In this document: one piece after another, positions 1-9,944 of the stretch
How positions within the stretch are numbered: the stretch's first letter is position 1
Layout of the letters: the number at the start of each line of letters is the position of its first letter
DNA from: Alphaproteobacteria bacterium
Lineage (GTDB): Bacteria > Pseudomonadota > Alphaproteobacteria > ATCC43930 > CGMCC-115725
Reading direction: 5' to 3'
Length of the DNA stretch: 64,000 nt
NCBI GenBank assembly: GCA_028871455.1
Contig: JAGWNF010000001.1
Location: 1 to 64,000, forward strand
Position numbers and translations under genes: made by a program
The notes under the pieces: model-generated
The model's input: only the letters and a program-made list of their open reading frames with translations
Told to the model about the DNA's origin: nothing
Database searches by the model: none

Positions 1-85
1 CTGCCTGCACATACGACACCCCTCGGTCCTTGATCAGCTTCACAGCCTCAAGCTTGAACTCCCGCGTAAACTTCCGTCTCGCCAT
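1..85 (-). CDS. IS3-family transposase OrfA, N-terminal part (runs off the window)
   Basis: The minus strand reads MARRKFTREFKLEAVKLI and continues to the window edge. This is the N-terminus of the HTH_Tnp_1 (transposase IS3/IS911 OrfA) family, which binds the element ends. The ATG at 85 is preceded by a strong GGAGG Shine-Dalgarno at 5-6 bases, so the start is well supported. Only 28 codons are visible. Whether the rest is intact, and whether an OrfB follows, lies outside the window. It faces away from the genes to its right and marks the left side as mobile-element territory. Confidence 0.75.
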   Translation of the reverse strand, partial: MARRKFTREFKLEAVKLIKDRGVSYVQA

Positions 86-96
86 GATCCACCTCC

Positions 97-134
97 GGTT
101 CCATCAAAACACCTAACTCGGTGTCCGTGGAACC
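97..134. repeat. Nested inverted repeat at the probable IS3-type element end
   Basis: GGTTCCA (97-103) pairs with TGGAACC (128-134). Inside it ACACC (109-113) pairs with GGTGT (120-124). The structure lies just upstream of the orfA Shine-Dalgarno, where the terminal sequence of an IS3-family element and its transposase promoter are expected. I cannot place the exact terminus or a target-site duplication because the other end is outside the window. Confidence 0.4.
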
Positions 135-185
135 GGCAGCAGGCCAATATCGATCGTGTCCCATTTAGGTTTGCCTGTTGCTTGA

Positions 186-281
186 TCAGTTTCCCCCGCT
201 AGATTTTTGCAGCCAATAATAAAGGCGGTTGCCGTATCCGTATTTAACGGGCGGCAAAAAGTAAAGATACGCGGTAGCCAT
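186..281 (-). CDS. Possible 31-residue ORF just downstream of the IS1-like transposase
   Basis: ATG at 281 has a good AAGGAG Shine-Dalgarno about 8 bases upstream, and the ORF begins only 12 bases after the transposase stop. The product starts MATAYLYFLPPVKYGYG and ends at a TGA at 186. An overlapping frame stays open further, to the IS3-type end. The arrangement may therefore be a small accessory ORF of the element or a longer gene that has been frameshifted and truncated. I do not recognise the peptide. The region is A+T-rich compared with the rest of the window. Confidence 0.25.
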   Translation of the reverse strand: MATAYLYFLPPVKYGYGNRLYYWLQKSSGGN

Positions 282-293
282 TTTGTATTCTCC

Positions 294-1148
294 TTAAGCT
301 GCTTTCTGCGTTTCAAATGCATCTACAAGCCGCACAATATCGGCTACGTCCCACAGCGTCTTTGACAGACCAGCAGCCATCGCCGGGGACATTTTCACCG
401 CTGAATTGATCCGCGCGTAGTTATACCAAGTCGTATAGAGCGCAACCATGTGGATATGGTTTGCGACCTTTTTGCTGTGCGCGGCAGTTAAACGAGCAAA
501 CCGTTTCATGTGCTGGCGCATGGATTGGTTATGCTTTTCAACGTGACTGGTTGAAACATGCGCAAGGTCAGGGTTGCCAACTACGCGGTGTTTTTTAGCA
601 CCAACGCAAACTGACGGACTATATTTCCGCTCTGGGTTGGCTTCTGGCGCATCGCCATACAATTTTACTAGCTGCGCAAAATCTACCCCAATGCCAAAAG
701 CATCATCTACGGCTTCGAGATATGCCGAATGACCATCAGTCGTTAGCTGGCAGCGCATCGAAAGGCGCGAAGCAACGTCCTTCATAAATTCATTCGCATA
801 AGCCGCATCACGCCCGCCGATCAGATACGAGATGATCAATTTCGTATCGCTATCAAGCGCCGTCCAAGTCCAAACCGATCCAGCCGTTCCTGCAGCCTTC
901 ATCTCGGGGCTGGCGTTCTTATCCTTCGCAAAAACGAAGCTCCAAATTTCATCGCACTGAACACGACGCGCCTTCACGTTGCGCACGTTAGAGTCGTGAA
1001 ATTGCGCACAGGCCTCCCCCGCTAACGCGAGATAGCGCAGCACCGTGACCGGCGAGACATCCACCAGCCTGGCTATCCCGCGCACCGATCCTCCTTCCAC
1101 CATCTGGTGGATGATCTGGCGGCGCTTTTCGAAGGGCAGTCGGTTCAT
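294..1148 (-). CDS. IS1-family transposase (single-ORF type)
   Basis: The 284-residue protein has an N-terminal helix-turn-helix (SVRGIARLVDVSPVTVLRYL, about residues 20-40), then the RRVQCDEIWSF motif carrying the first catalytic Asp of the IS1 DDE domain. The second part, DGHSAYL, and a C-terminal HVEKHNQSMRQHMKR helix fit single-ORF IS1 relatives. I chose the start at MNRLPFEKRR because relatives begin there; in-frame ATGs at 1196 and 1208 would add 16-20 residues. It lies alone, flanked by A+T-rich non-coding DNA. I could not identify convincing terminal inverted repeats or a target duplication, so the boundaries of the element are unknown. The ORF looks intact. Confidence 0.85.
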   Translation of the reverse strand: MNRLPFEKRRQIIHQMVEGGSVRGIARLVDVSPVTVLRYLALAGEACAQFHDSNVRNVKARRVQCDEIWSFVFAKDKNASPEMKAAGTAGSVWTWTALDSDTKLIISYLIGGRDAAYANEFMKDVASRLSMRCQLTTDGHSAYLEAVDDAFGIGVDFAQLVKLYGDAPEANPERKYSPSVCVGAKKHRVVGNPDLAHVSTSHVEKHNQSMRQHMKRFARLTAAHSKKVANHIHMVALYTTWYNYARINSAVKMSPAMAAGLSKTLWDVADIVRLVDAFETQKAA

Positions 1149-1467
1149 AGCCCTAACGTAGGCCGTGCCCTTATCTATGTCAAGCATTTTGTCCATTATA
1201 ATACACAAGTAGATAAGCCTCTGAAACGACTCAAAGTTTTGAATCTTGACTGTTTATCAAGGGGTTGGTATAAATATGCGCTGCCGGTAGGAGTGGTCTT
1301 ACACCCCTACCGGAAACGCGAATCGGCTTATGTTGTCATGTACCACCTACAGTTCTAAGGGCCTCTAAGGCCTGTTGGCTGTGCCACCGTCCGGAGACGG
1401 AGTACCCGGCAATCGGCCGAGCGCGATTTAGGGGGTCAGGCTGCCGGAAGCGGCCTGACCCCTAAAC
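1149..1467. other. Non-coding stretch upstream of the transposase, with a hairpin
   Basis: This 319-base interval holds no credible gene. It contains a near-perfect hairpin, CCGGTAGG (1284-1291) with CCTACCGG (1306-1313), extended inward by three more pairs after one mismatch. It should also contain the transposase promoter and one IS end, but I could not assign either with confidence. A second palindrome at 1427-1466 is listed separately. Confidence 0.4.
1427..1466 (-). terminator. Strong inverted repeat directly after the 137-residue gene
   Basis: TTTAGGGGGTCAGGC (1427-1441) and GCCTGACCCCTAAA (1453-1466) are inverted repeats with a single-base bulge, beginning one base beyond the stop codon of the winged-helix gene. 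The stem would form a stable hairpin at the 3' end of that transcript. There is no long U-tract; only the short AAA/TTT at the stem foot. It could be a terminator, an mRNA 3' stabiliser or a REP-like palindrome. Confidence 0.45.
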
Positions 1468-1881
1468 TTATGAAAACAATAGTTCTTTTCGTCCTTCATC
1501 GGTGATCTTCCACAAACCCTGTTCCAGATCGTGGGAAAGCCAGCGCTTGTGTTTGAAATACGAGAGCTTGGGATAGAGATTTTCCCTTTTCATGTCGGCC
1601 AGTCCTCGCGTCTGGAGCGACTGCAAAAGCTCCGAAGCGTCCATACCCCGCGAGCCAGCCTCGCCCAAGACCGTCAGGATCGCGTCCTTGATCGTCATTT
1701 TGGGGAGTACGGCAGCTATCGCGTTAGTCTGGTTTGCCGCTGCTTCAACAAACGGAAACTGGCCGGTTTTAGGGCCTATTCCGAGATAAACTCGCTCAGC
1801 CGTATCTAGATCGGCTAGCTGCTTTTGCAGCGCTTCGCGCTCTTTTCGGATGCGGGAAAGGAAGGGATCATCATTTTTCAT
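1468..1881 (-). CDS. Small winged-helix-like protein of unknown function
   Basis: The 137-residue protein has a charged N-terminal helix (about residues 8-28, rich in R, K, E, Q; likely coiled coil) and a C-terminal half (about 62-137) that reads like a winged-helix domain: MTIKDAILTVLGEAG, then GMDASELLQSLQTRGL, then LYPKLSYFKHKRWL and a closing LWKITDEGRKELL wing. I do not recognise a named family. The ATG at 1881 has no Shine-Dalgarno. Instead a TATAAT box lies 6 bases upstream and suggests a leaderless message. A 7-base inverted repeat flanks that box, and a hairpin follows the stop. The protein may therefore bind its own promoter; that is inference. Confidence 0.65.
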   Translation of the reverse strand: MKNDDPFLSRIRKEREALQKQLADLDTAERVYLGIGPKTGQFPFVEAAANQTNAIAAVLPKMTIKDAILTVLGEAGSRGMDASELLQSLQTRGLADMKRENLYPKLSYFKHKRWLSHDLEQGLWKITDEGRKELLFS

Positions 1882-1915
1882 AAGCGCATTATATCACGCG
1901 CTTACTAAAGAGCAA
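1881..1915 (-). promoter_or_regulatory. Promoter with overlapping palindromic operator; probable leaderless start
   Basis: On the minus strand, TTGCTC (1910-1915) and TATAAT (1888-1893) are separated by 16 bases. The start codon A lies 7 bases after TATAAT, exactly where transcription should start. The inverted repeat TAAGCGC (1881-1887) / GCGCTTA (1898-1904), 10-base spacing, encloses the -10 box. This is the geometry of a repressor operator. Confidence 0.5.
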
Positions 1916-1956
1916 GTAACCACCTTGCGAGACTTATCAAAACGTTCCCGCTACGT

Positions 1957-2175
1957 TCATTTGGCCCATCTGGCCTTAGCGGCTTTCTTTGCGATCTTTG
2001 AGCGTTGCTCTGGCGATAACTTTTTGGCGCGAGCCGCGCCCCCAACCTTGCCGCCCGCATGGCCCCGTCGTGGCCCTTTCGGTTCCTCAATTTGGCCCGT
2101 GGCTATCCGCATGACGTGGACGGCGTTGCCGATCACGTCTGCTGGTCTGCGCTCGCCTTTTGGCCCGCGTGGCAT
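1957..2175 (-). CDS. Small basic protein with Lys/Arg/Ala-rich C-terminus, function unknown
   Basis: The 72-residue product starts MPRGPKGERRPADVIGNAVH and ends KLSPEQRSKIAKKAAKARW. Small alphaproteobacterial hypothetical proteins share this layout: a GPKGE/KRPADVIGNAV head and a basic SPEQRSEIARKAAxARW tail. The tail could contact nucleic acid; no function is established to my knowledge. An in-frame ATG at 2220 would add 15 residues, but the family-like start is at 2175. A hairpin, GACCGC (2203-2208) / GCGGTC (2213-2218), lies upstream. There is no clear Shine-Dalgarno. Confidence 0.55.
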   Translation of the reverse strand: MPRGPKGERRPADVIGNAVHVMRIATGQIEEPKGPRRGHAGGKVGGAARAKKLSPEQRSKIAKKAAKARWAK

Positions 2176-2336
2176 GGCGCTAAGATGGCACGTCGAATCT
2201 TCGACCGCAAAGGCGGTCAAGGATCATCGCGTTTCAAAATGTAACAGTGCCAACTTGTCACGTCGCGCGGGAGAGAATGCGTCGTCCCACAGCGTTGTCA
2301 TGGTAGGTCCCTTGCCAACGGCATAGGAGGACAGAG

Positions 2337-2582
2337 ATGACTATTTACGTACGCTCCGCCCTGCTCGCGGCTGTCGTGCTGTCGCTCGCGGCATGCGGTG
2401 AGTCACCTGGCTGCCGTGCGGTCACCGGCGGCGCGATCGGCGCTGCGGGTGGTGCGGCCCTTGGCGCGATCGGCGGCAATCCAGGGCTCGGCGCGGCCGC
2501 TGGCGGCCTCGCCGGCGCCGCGACGGGCGCCTTCACCTCGCCTAATCAGGTGAGCGCCGGTCCGTCGCCGTTTTGCGACTGA
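2337..2582 (+). CDS. Small glycine-zipper lipoprotein
   Basis: The 81-residue precursor has a signal peptide ending in a lipobox (LSLAAC, Cys at about residue 20), so the mature protein should be lipidated. It then has a long Gly/Ala run with GGAIGAAGGAALGAIGG repeats typical of glycine-zipper envelope proteins (SlyB/YMGG-type). Two further Cys (in PGCRAV and SPFCD) could form a disulfide. A strong AGGAGG sits 7 bases before the ATG. It stands alone upstream of the rplU promoter. Its role is unknown; the glycine-zipper family is generally linked to outer-membrane integrity. Confidence 0.65.
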   Translation: MTIYVRSALLAAVVLSLAACGESPGCRAVTGGAIGAAGGAALGAIGGNPGLGAAAGGLAGAATGAFTSPNQVSAGPSPFCD

Positions 2583-2643
2583 CGGCGGCGGTCTAACCCC
2601 GCACAAAACCTGACAAAACCAGCCGAACGAGGCCGCAAAACCG

Positions 2644-2671
2644 TTGACAGGCGGTGCTTGCCGGCTATATT
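2644..2671 (+). promoter_or_regulatory. Sigma-70-type promoter of rplU-rpmA
   Basis: TTGACA (2644-2649) is a perfect -35 box. A 16-base spacer is followed by TATATT (2666-2671). The start codon of rplU is about 47 bases after the predicted transcription start, which leaves room for an L21 mRNA leader. Confidence 0.65.
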
Positions 2672-2724
2672 TCGCGCCAACGGACGGGCGGGTCCCGTCC
2701 GTTCTCTTTTTTCCAGGGCGCGCC

Positions 2725-3042
2725 ATGTACGCTGTCATCCGCACCGGCGGCAAGCAATATCGAGTCGCCAAGAACGACGTGATCTTCGTCGAGAAGCTCG
2801 CCGGCGATCCCGGCTCGAGCGTGACGCTCGACGAGGTGCTCATGCTCGGCGACGAGGGCCAGGAAGCGAAGGCCGGCGCGCCATTGGTCGCCGGCGCGTC
2901 GGTTACCGCTCAGGTCCTCGAGCACAAGCTCGGCGACAAGGTGCTGGTGTTCAAGAAGCGGCGCCGCCACAACTACCGTCGCAAGAACGGCCATCGTCAG
3001 GCGATGACCGTGCTGCGCATCACCGGCATTCGCGCCGGTTAA
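2725..3042 (+). CDS. rplU: 50S ribosomal protein L21
   Basis: The 105-residue protein begins [14 protein letters not shown], the L21 signature, and ends with a basic [17 protein letters not shown] segment that binds 23S rRNA. Length matches the family. The ATG at 2725 was chosen over an upstream in-frame ATG at 2644 because homologues start MYAV and the upstream one lies in the promoter. rpmA follows after 11 bases, so the two are co-transcribed as usual. Confidence 0.97.
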   Translation: MYAVIRTGGKQYRVAKNDVIFVEKLAGDPGSSVTLDEVLMLGDEGQEAKAGAPLVAGASVTAQVLEHKLGDKVLVFKKRRRHNYRRKNGHRQAMTVLRITGIRAG

Positions 3043-3053
3043 GGAGGGCGCTC

Positions 3054-5567
<2,514 letters not shown>

Positions 5568-5571
<4 letters not shown>

Positions 5572-6860
5572 CGACCCTCGACACCGCCGGGGACCAGGCA
5601 GGCGAAAAACTCCGTAAGCAGATTCAGGAGCTCGGCTTGGCCGCCCGCAAAGCGGCGGCAGTGTTGGCTCGTGCAGCAGCCGAGCAGCGCACAGATGCCC
5701 TGAACCAAGCGGCGGCAGCGATCCGAGCGGCGCGCGGCACCATTCTCGAAGCCAATCACCGCGATCTGCAATCGGCCGGTGACAAGCGGCTTTCGGCGGC
5801 AATGACCGACCGGCTGATGCTGGACGACAAGCGCGTCGAGGCGATGGCGACGGGCCTCGCCGAAATCGCCGCCTTGCCCGATCCACTCGGCACCGTTCTC
5901 GCCGATTGGACGCGGCCCAACGGCCTACGCATCCAGCGTGTCCGCGTGCCACTGGGCGTGATTGGTATCATCTATGAGTCGCGTCCCAATGTGACCGCCG
6001 ATGCGGGTGGTCTCTGCATCCGGTCGGGCAATGCCGCGATCTTGCGCGGCGGCTCGGAAAGCTTTCATTCATCACGCGCCATCGTCGCCGCGATCGAGGA
6101 CGGGCTGCAGCGCGCCGGCTTGCCGCGCGTCTCCGTTCAGCTCGTGCCAACCACCGATCGTGCGGCGGTGGGTCACTTGCTCAGGATGAACGACATCATC
6201 GACGTCATCGTGCCGCGCGGTGGACGCACGCTCATCGAGCGCGTGCAAACCGAGAGCCGATTGCCGGTGATCGCGCATCTCGAAGGCGTCTGTCACGTCT
6301 ATCTCGACCGCGCTGCCAATCCCGAGAAGGCGCGCCAGATCGTCTTCAACGCCAAGATGCGCCGCACCGGCGTCTGCGGCGCCGCCGAGACGCTTCTGGT
6401 CGATCGTGCCATTGCCGACCGCCTGCTGCCGCCGATCCTGGCCGACCTGCACGCCGTTGGCTGTGAAATTCGCGGTGACGACACCGTGCGCACGCTCGAC
6501 CGCGCCGCCAAGACAGCAACTGAACAGGATTGGTACGCCGAATACCTCGACGCCATCCTGGCGGTGAAGGTGGTGGACGGGATCGATGCCGCCATCCGCC
6601 ACGTCAATCACTACGGCTCGCACCACACCGATGCGATCGTGACCGAGGAAAAGGCGGCGGCGGAGAAATTCCTCGACGAAGTGGACAGTGCGATCGTGTT
6701 GCTCAACGCCTCGACCCAGTTCGCCGACGGTGGCGAGTTCGGCATGGGCGCCGAGATCGGTATCTCCACCGGCCGGCTGCCGCCGCGGGGGCCGGTCGGC
6801 GCCGAGCAACTCACCAGCTTCAAATACGTCGTGCGCGGCGACGGCCAGGTGCGGCCCTGA
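5568..6860 (+). CDS. proA: Gamma-glutamyl phosphate reductase
   Basis: The 430-residue NADPH-dependent enzyme reduces gamma-glutamyl phosphate to glutamate semialdehyde in proline synthesis. Aldehyde-dehydrogenase-fold motifs are present: [17 protein letters not shown] near residue 125 and the catalytic Cys in [10 protein letters not shown] at about 270. The C-terminus ends [15 protein letters not shown], as in the family. Its ATG overlaps the proB stop, and its TGA appears to overlap a non-canonical nadD start. Confidence 0.96.
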
Positions 6861-7477
6861 GTCTTTTATCCCTCGGCATCGGCCACGCGCCGCGGCGGCG
6901 CATCGGGCTGCTCGGCGGCTCATTTAATCCGGCACATGCCGGACATGTGCATTTGAGCGTCGAAGCGCTCCGCCGGCTCGGTCTCGACGAAGTCTGGTGG
7001 CTGGTCGCGCCACAGAACCCTCTCAAATCGACCGGCGATATGGCGTCGGCCGCCAGCCGGCTGACGCACGCGCGCGGGCTGGTCCGCCATCCGCACATCC
7101 GGGTTCTCGACCTGGAGGGCCGCCTCGGCACTCGATTCACAAGTGACACGTTACGGGCCTTGAAGTTGCGTTTTCGGCGGACCAAATTCGTGTGGCTGAT
7201 GGGCGCGGACAACCTGTCGCAAATCCGTCATTGGCGGCGCTGGCCGGAGATTTTCGGCACGGTGCCCATTGCGGTCTTCGCGCGGCCTACGTATTGTCGA
7301 TCCGCCTTGGCTGCGTTGCCCGCCCATCGCTTCGTCCGCCGCCGCCTGCCGGCCACCGCCGCGCGGCGACTCGCCGACCTCAAGCCGCCAGCCTGGATTT
7401 TCCTGTGGTCGATGCTCGACCCCCATTCGGCTACCCAGATCCGTCAGCACGTCCGAGGTGACCGCCATACCGCGTAG
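6857..7477 (+). CDS. nadD: Nicotinate-nucleotide adenylyltransferase, apparently with a CTG start
   Basis: The protein adenylylates nicotinate mononucleotide in NAD synthesis. It contains [20 protein letters not shown], with the GSFNP and HxGH motifs of the nucleotidyltransferase fold, and WLMGADNL. Between the proA stop and RRIGLL there is no in-frame ATG, GTG or TTG. The best candidate is CTG at 6857, overlapping the proA stop as CTGA and preceded by AGGTG 5 bases upstream. That gives 206 residues, the usual family length. The start is therefore inferred. A sequencing error near 6850 would be the alternative explanation. Confidence 0.9.
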   Translation: MSLLSLGIGHAPRRRIGLLGGSFNPAHAGHVHLSVEALRRLGLDEVWWLVAPQNPLKSTGDMASAASRLTHARGLVRHPHIRVLDLEGRLGTRFTSDTLRALKLRFRRTKFVWLMGADNLSQIRHWRRWPEIFGTVPIAVFARPTYCRSALAALPAHRFVRRRLPATAARRLADLKPPAWIFLWSMLDPHSATQIRQHVRGDRHTA

Positions 7478-7862
7478 CAAACCCCTGAAGGCCCGGAAAC
7501 GGCAACCCGCCGTCCATCAGAACGCCTTGTTGCGCCTCATCGAGAAGACCCTGGACGACGGCAAGGCCGAAGAGATCGCTGTTATCGACCTCCAAAACAA
7601 GTCCACTCTCGCCGATTACATGGTCATCGCCAGCGGATATTCGCAGCGCCAGATCACGGCACTGGCCGAGCGGCTGCTCGATGCCCTGCGCGGCGCCGGC
7701 TACCGCCATCTCTCGGTCGAAGGCCTGCAGCATGGCGAATGGGTTCTGGTCGACGCCGGCGACATCATCGTGCACCTGTTCCGGCCGGAGCAGCGCGCTC
7801 ATTACAATCTCGAGAAGATGTGGGGCGAATCGTTCGCCGCCCTGGACGAGTCGATCGCCTGA
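7458..7862 (+). CDS. rsfS: Ribosome silencing factor RsfS
   Basis: The 134-residue protein of the Iojap/RsfS family binds L14 and blocks subunit joining under nutrient limitation. Family sequence is clear: DDGKAEEIAVIDLQNKS, LADYMVIASGYSQRQI and GEWVLVDAGDIIVHLF. I chose the GTG at 7458, which overlaps the end of nadD by 20 bases; the open frame extends further upstream but inside nadD. The nadD-rsfS-rlmH order is conserved across many bacteria. Confidence 0.93.
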   Translation: MTAIPRSKPLKARKRQPAVHQNALLRLIEKTLDDGKAEEIAVIDLQNKSTLADYMVIASGYSQRQITALAERLLDALRGAGYRHLSVEGLQHGEWVLVDAGDIIVHLFRPEQRAHYNLEKMWGESFAALDESIA

Positions 7863-7877
7863 GCGCGGCGGCGCGGC

Positions 7878-8336
7878 ATGCGCATCACCATTGCGGCTAT
7901 CGGCAAGCTCAAGCCCGGTCCGCACCGCGACCTCGCCGCGCACTATGCTGGCAGGCTGCGCTGGCCGCTGACGGTCCGCGAGGTCGACGAGCGGCGCAAG
8001 CTGCCGCCGGGTGAACTCAAGGCGCGCGAGGCGGCGCTGCTGCTCGCCGCCATTCCCAAAAACGCGGTCATCGTGGCGCTCGATGAGCGGGGCACGGCGC
8101 TATCGAGCGTCGATTTTGCCAAGCGGCTAGCGCGTTGGCGCGATTCGGGAATTGCCGATCTCGCCTTTGTGATCGGCGGCGCCGACGGGCTGGACGAGAC
8201 GGTGCGCGATCAGGCGGCCTTCGTCCTGTCGCTGGGGCCTGCCACCTGGCCACACTTCCTTGCCCGCGGCATGCTGCTGGAGCAGCTCTACCGCGCTGAA
8301 ACGCTCTTCGCGGGCCATCCTTATCACCGCGAATAG
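7878..8336 (+). CDS. rlmH: 23S rRNA (pseudouridine1915-N3)-methyltransferase
   Basis: The 152-residue SPOUT-class methyltransferase modifies pseudouridine 1915 in helix 69 of 23S rRNA on the assembled 70S ribosome. Diagnostic features are MRITIAAIGKLKPG at the N-terminus, VALDERG, FVIGGADGLD (SAM-binding knot) and the C-terminal LLEQLYRAETLFAGHPYHRE. It lies 15 bases after rsfS, the usual partner. Confidence 0.96.
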   Translation: MRITIAAIGKLKPGPHRDLAAHYAGRLRWPLTVREVDERRKLPPGELKAREAALLLAAIPKNAVIVALDERGTALSSVDFAKRLARWRDSGIADLAFVIGGADGLDETVRDQAAFVLSLGPATWPHFLARGMLLEQLYRAETLFAGHPYHRE

Positions 8337-8384
8337 CCGCCCCGCCCCTACCGTTCGCAGCTGTCATCCTCTATATATCCGGGC

Positions 8385-9944
8385 ATGTCCACGCCGAATC
8401 GGCCGCGCCCGGTCGTGCTCTGCATCCTCGACGGCTGGGGCGAACGTGCGCAGCGCGACGACAACGCCATTCTCGAGGCTAATACGCCAAATTGGGACCG
8501 ATTCATGGCCCGCTCGCCGCACTCGCATATGCAGGCGAGCGAGCATTTTGTCGGCTTGCCCGACCACCAGATGGGGAACTCCGAGGTCGGCCATACCAAC
8601 ATCGGCGCCGGCCGGATCGTGAAGCAGGACCTGCCGCGCATCGACGATGCGATCAAGCAGGGCGCGCTGCCCGACAATCCGGCTTTCAAGGATTTCGTCG
8701 CCGCGATGCGGCGCAGCGGCGGCGCGGTTCACCTGATGGGGCTGATCTCGCCCGGCGGTGTCCATTCGCATCAGGATCAGATCGCGGCACTGGCCAACCT
8801 GCTTGCCAGCGCGGGCCTCTTGGTGAACGTGCATGCGTTCCTCGATGGCCGCGACACGCCGCCACGTAGCGCGCGCGACTGCGTCAACGCCTTTGAGAAC
8901 AGCCTGGAAGACTGCAAGCGCGTGCGAATTGCGACGGTTTGTGGCCGCTATTTCGCGATGGATCGCGACAAGCGCTGGGATCGTATCGAAAGGGGGTATC
9001 GCGCACTGGTGCTGGCCGACGGCGCCTTCGCGCCGGATGCACGCACGGCGATCGAGCAATCCTACCGTCAGGACAAAGGCGATGAATTCGTCGCTCCGAC
9101 GGTCATCGGCGACTACACCGGAATGAAGGACGGCGATGGCGTCGTCTGCGGTAACTTCCGCGCCGACCGCGTACGGCAGATCCTGATGGCGCTGCTCGAT
9201 CCGCAATTCTTGGGCTTCGAGCGGCCGCGAACGATGAAATTCGCGGCAGCGCTCGGTCTCACCGAATACTCCGACGAGCTCAATCGATTGATGACGACGC
9301 TGTTTCCGCCCGAGAACCTCCGCGACACGCTCGGCGAGGTGGTGGCGCATGCGGGTCTCAAGCAGCTGCGCATTGCCGAGACCGAGAAATACGCGCACGT
9401 TACGTTCTTTTTCAACGGCGGCCGTGAGATCGAGTTCGACGGTGAGAGCCGCATTCTGGTGCCATCGCCGAAAGTCGCGACTTACGATCAGAAGCCCGAG
9501 ATGTCCGCCTTCGAGGTCACCGACAAGCTGGTGGCCGCGATCGATAGCGGCACTTTCGATTTGATCGTCGTCAATTACGCCAACACCGACATGGTCGGGC
9601 ACACCGGCGATATCGGCGCCGCAATCAAGGCAGTCGAAGCCGTCGACCGGTGTCTCGGACGGGTCGCCGACGCGGTCGAGCGCACCGGCGGCTGTCTGGT
9701 AATCACGGCCGACCACGGTAACGCTGAGCAGATGCGCGATCCGGAAACCGGCCAGCCGCATACCGCGCACACCACCAATCCGGTACCGCTCGTGCTGGTC
9801 AATCCACCCGCTGGTGTGACGCAACTGCGCGACGGCAAGCTCGCCGACATCGCGCCGACGGTGCTGGCGCTGCTCGGCTTACCACAGCCCAAGGCGATGA
9901 CGGGGCAGAATCTCGCTCGCACCACCACGCGTGTCACAGCCTAG
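8385..9944 (+). CDS. gpmI: 2,3-bisphosphoglycerate-independent phosphoglycerate mutase
   Basis: The 519-residue glycolytic enzyme interconverts 3- and 2-phosphoglycerate with two Mn ions. The alkaline-phosphatase-like fold shows VLCILDGWG (metal-binding Asp), the catalytic Ser in DHQMGNSEVGHTNIGAGR, GVHSHQDQ, and DMVGHTG plus TADHGNAEQM near the C-terminus. Full length for the family. The 3' end overlaps the GTG of the next gene by 14 bases. Confidence 0.97.
   Translation: MSTPNRPRPVVLCILDGWGERAQRDDNAILEANTPNWDRFMARSPHSHMQASEHFVGLPDHQMGNSEVGHTNIGAGRIVKQDLPRIDDAIKQGALPDNPAFKDFVAAMRRSGGAVHLMGLISPGGVHSHQDQIAALANLLASAGLLVNVHAFLDGRDTPPRSARDCVNAFENSLEDCKRVRIATVCGRYFAMDRDKRWDRIERGYRALVLADGAFAPDARTAIEQSYRQDKGDEFVAPTVIGDYTGMKDGDGVVCGNFRADRVRQILMALLDPQFLGFERPRTMKFAAALGLTEYSDELNRLMTTLFPPENLRDTLGEVVAHAGLKQLRIAETEKYAHVTFFFNGGREIEFDGESRILVPSPKVATYDQKPEMSAFEVTDKLVAAIDSGTFDLIVVNYANTDMVGHTGDIGAAIKAVEAVDRCLGRVADAVERTGGCLVITADHGNAEQMRDPETGQPHTAHTTNPVPLVLVNPPAGVTQLRDGKLADIAPTVLALLGLPQPKAMTGQNLARTTTRVTA

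Noticed and set aside
1850-2326. A 158-codon plus-strand frame over the small genes at 1.9-2.2 kb
   Set aside because: The minus-strand frames there have family-like sequence; this one is Arg/Ser/Pro-rich and lacks a start signal.
8364-9824. A 486-codon minus-strand open frame opposite gpmI
   Set aside because: gpmI is full length with catalytic motifs; the antisense product has no recognisable features.
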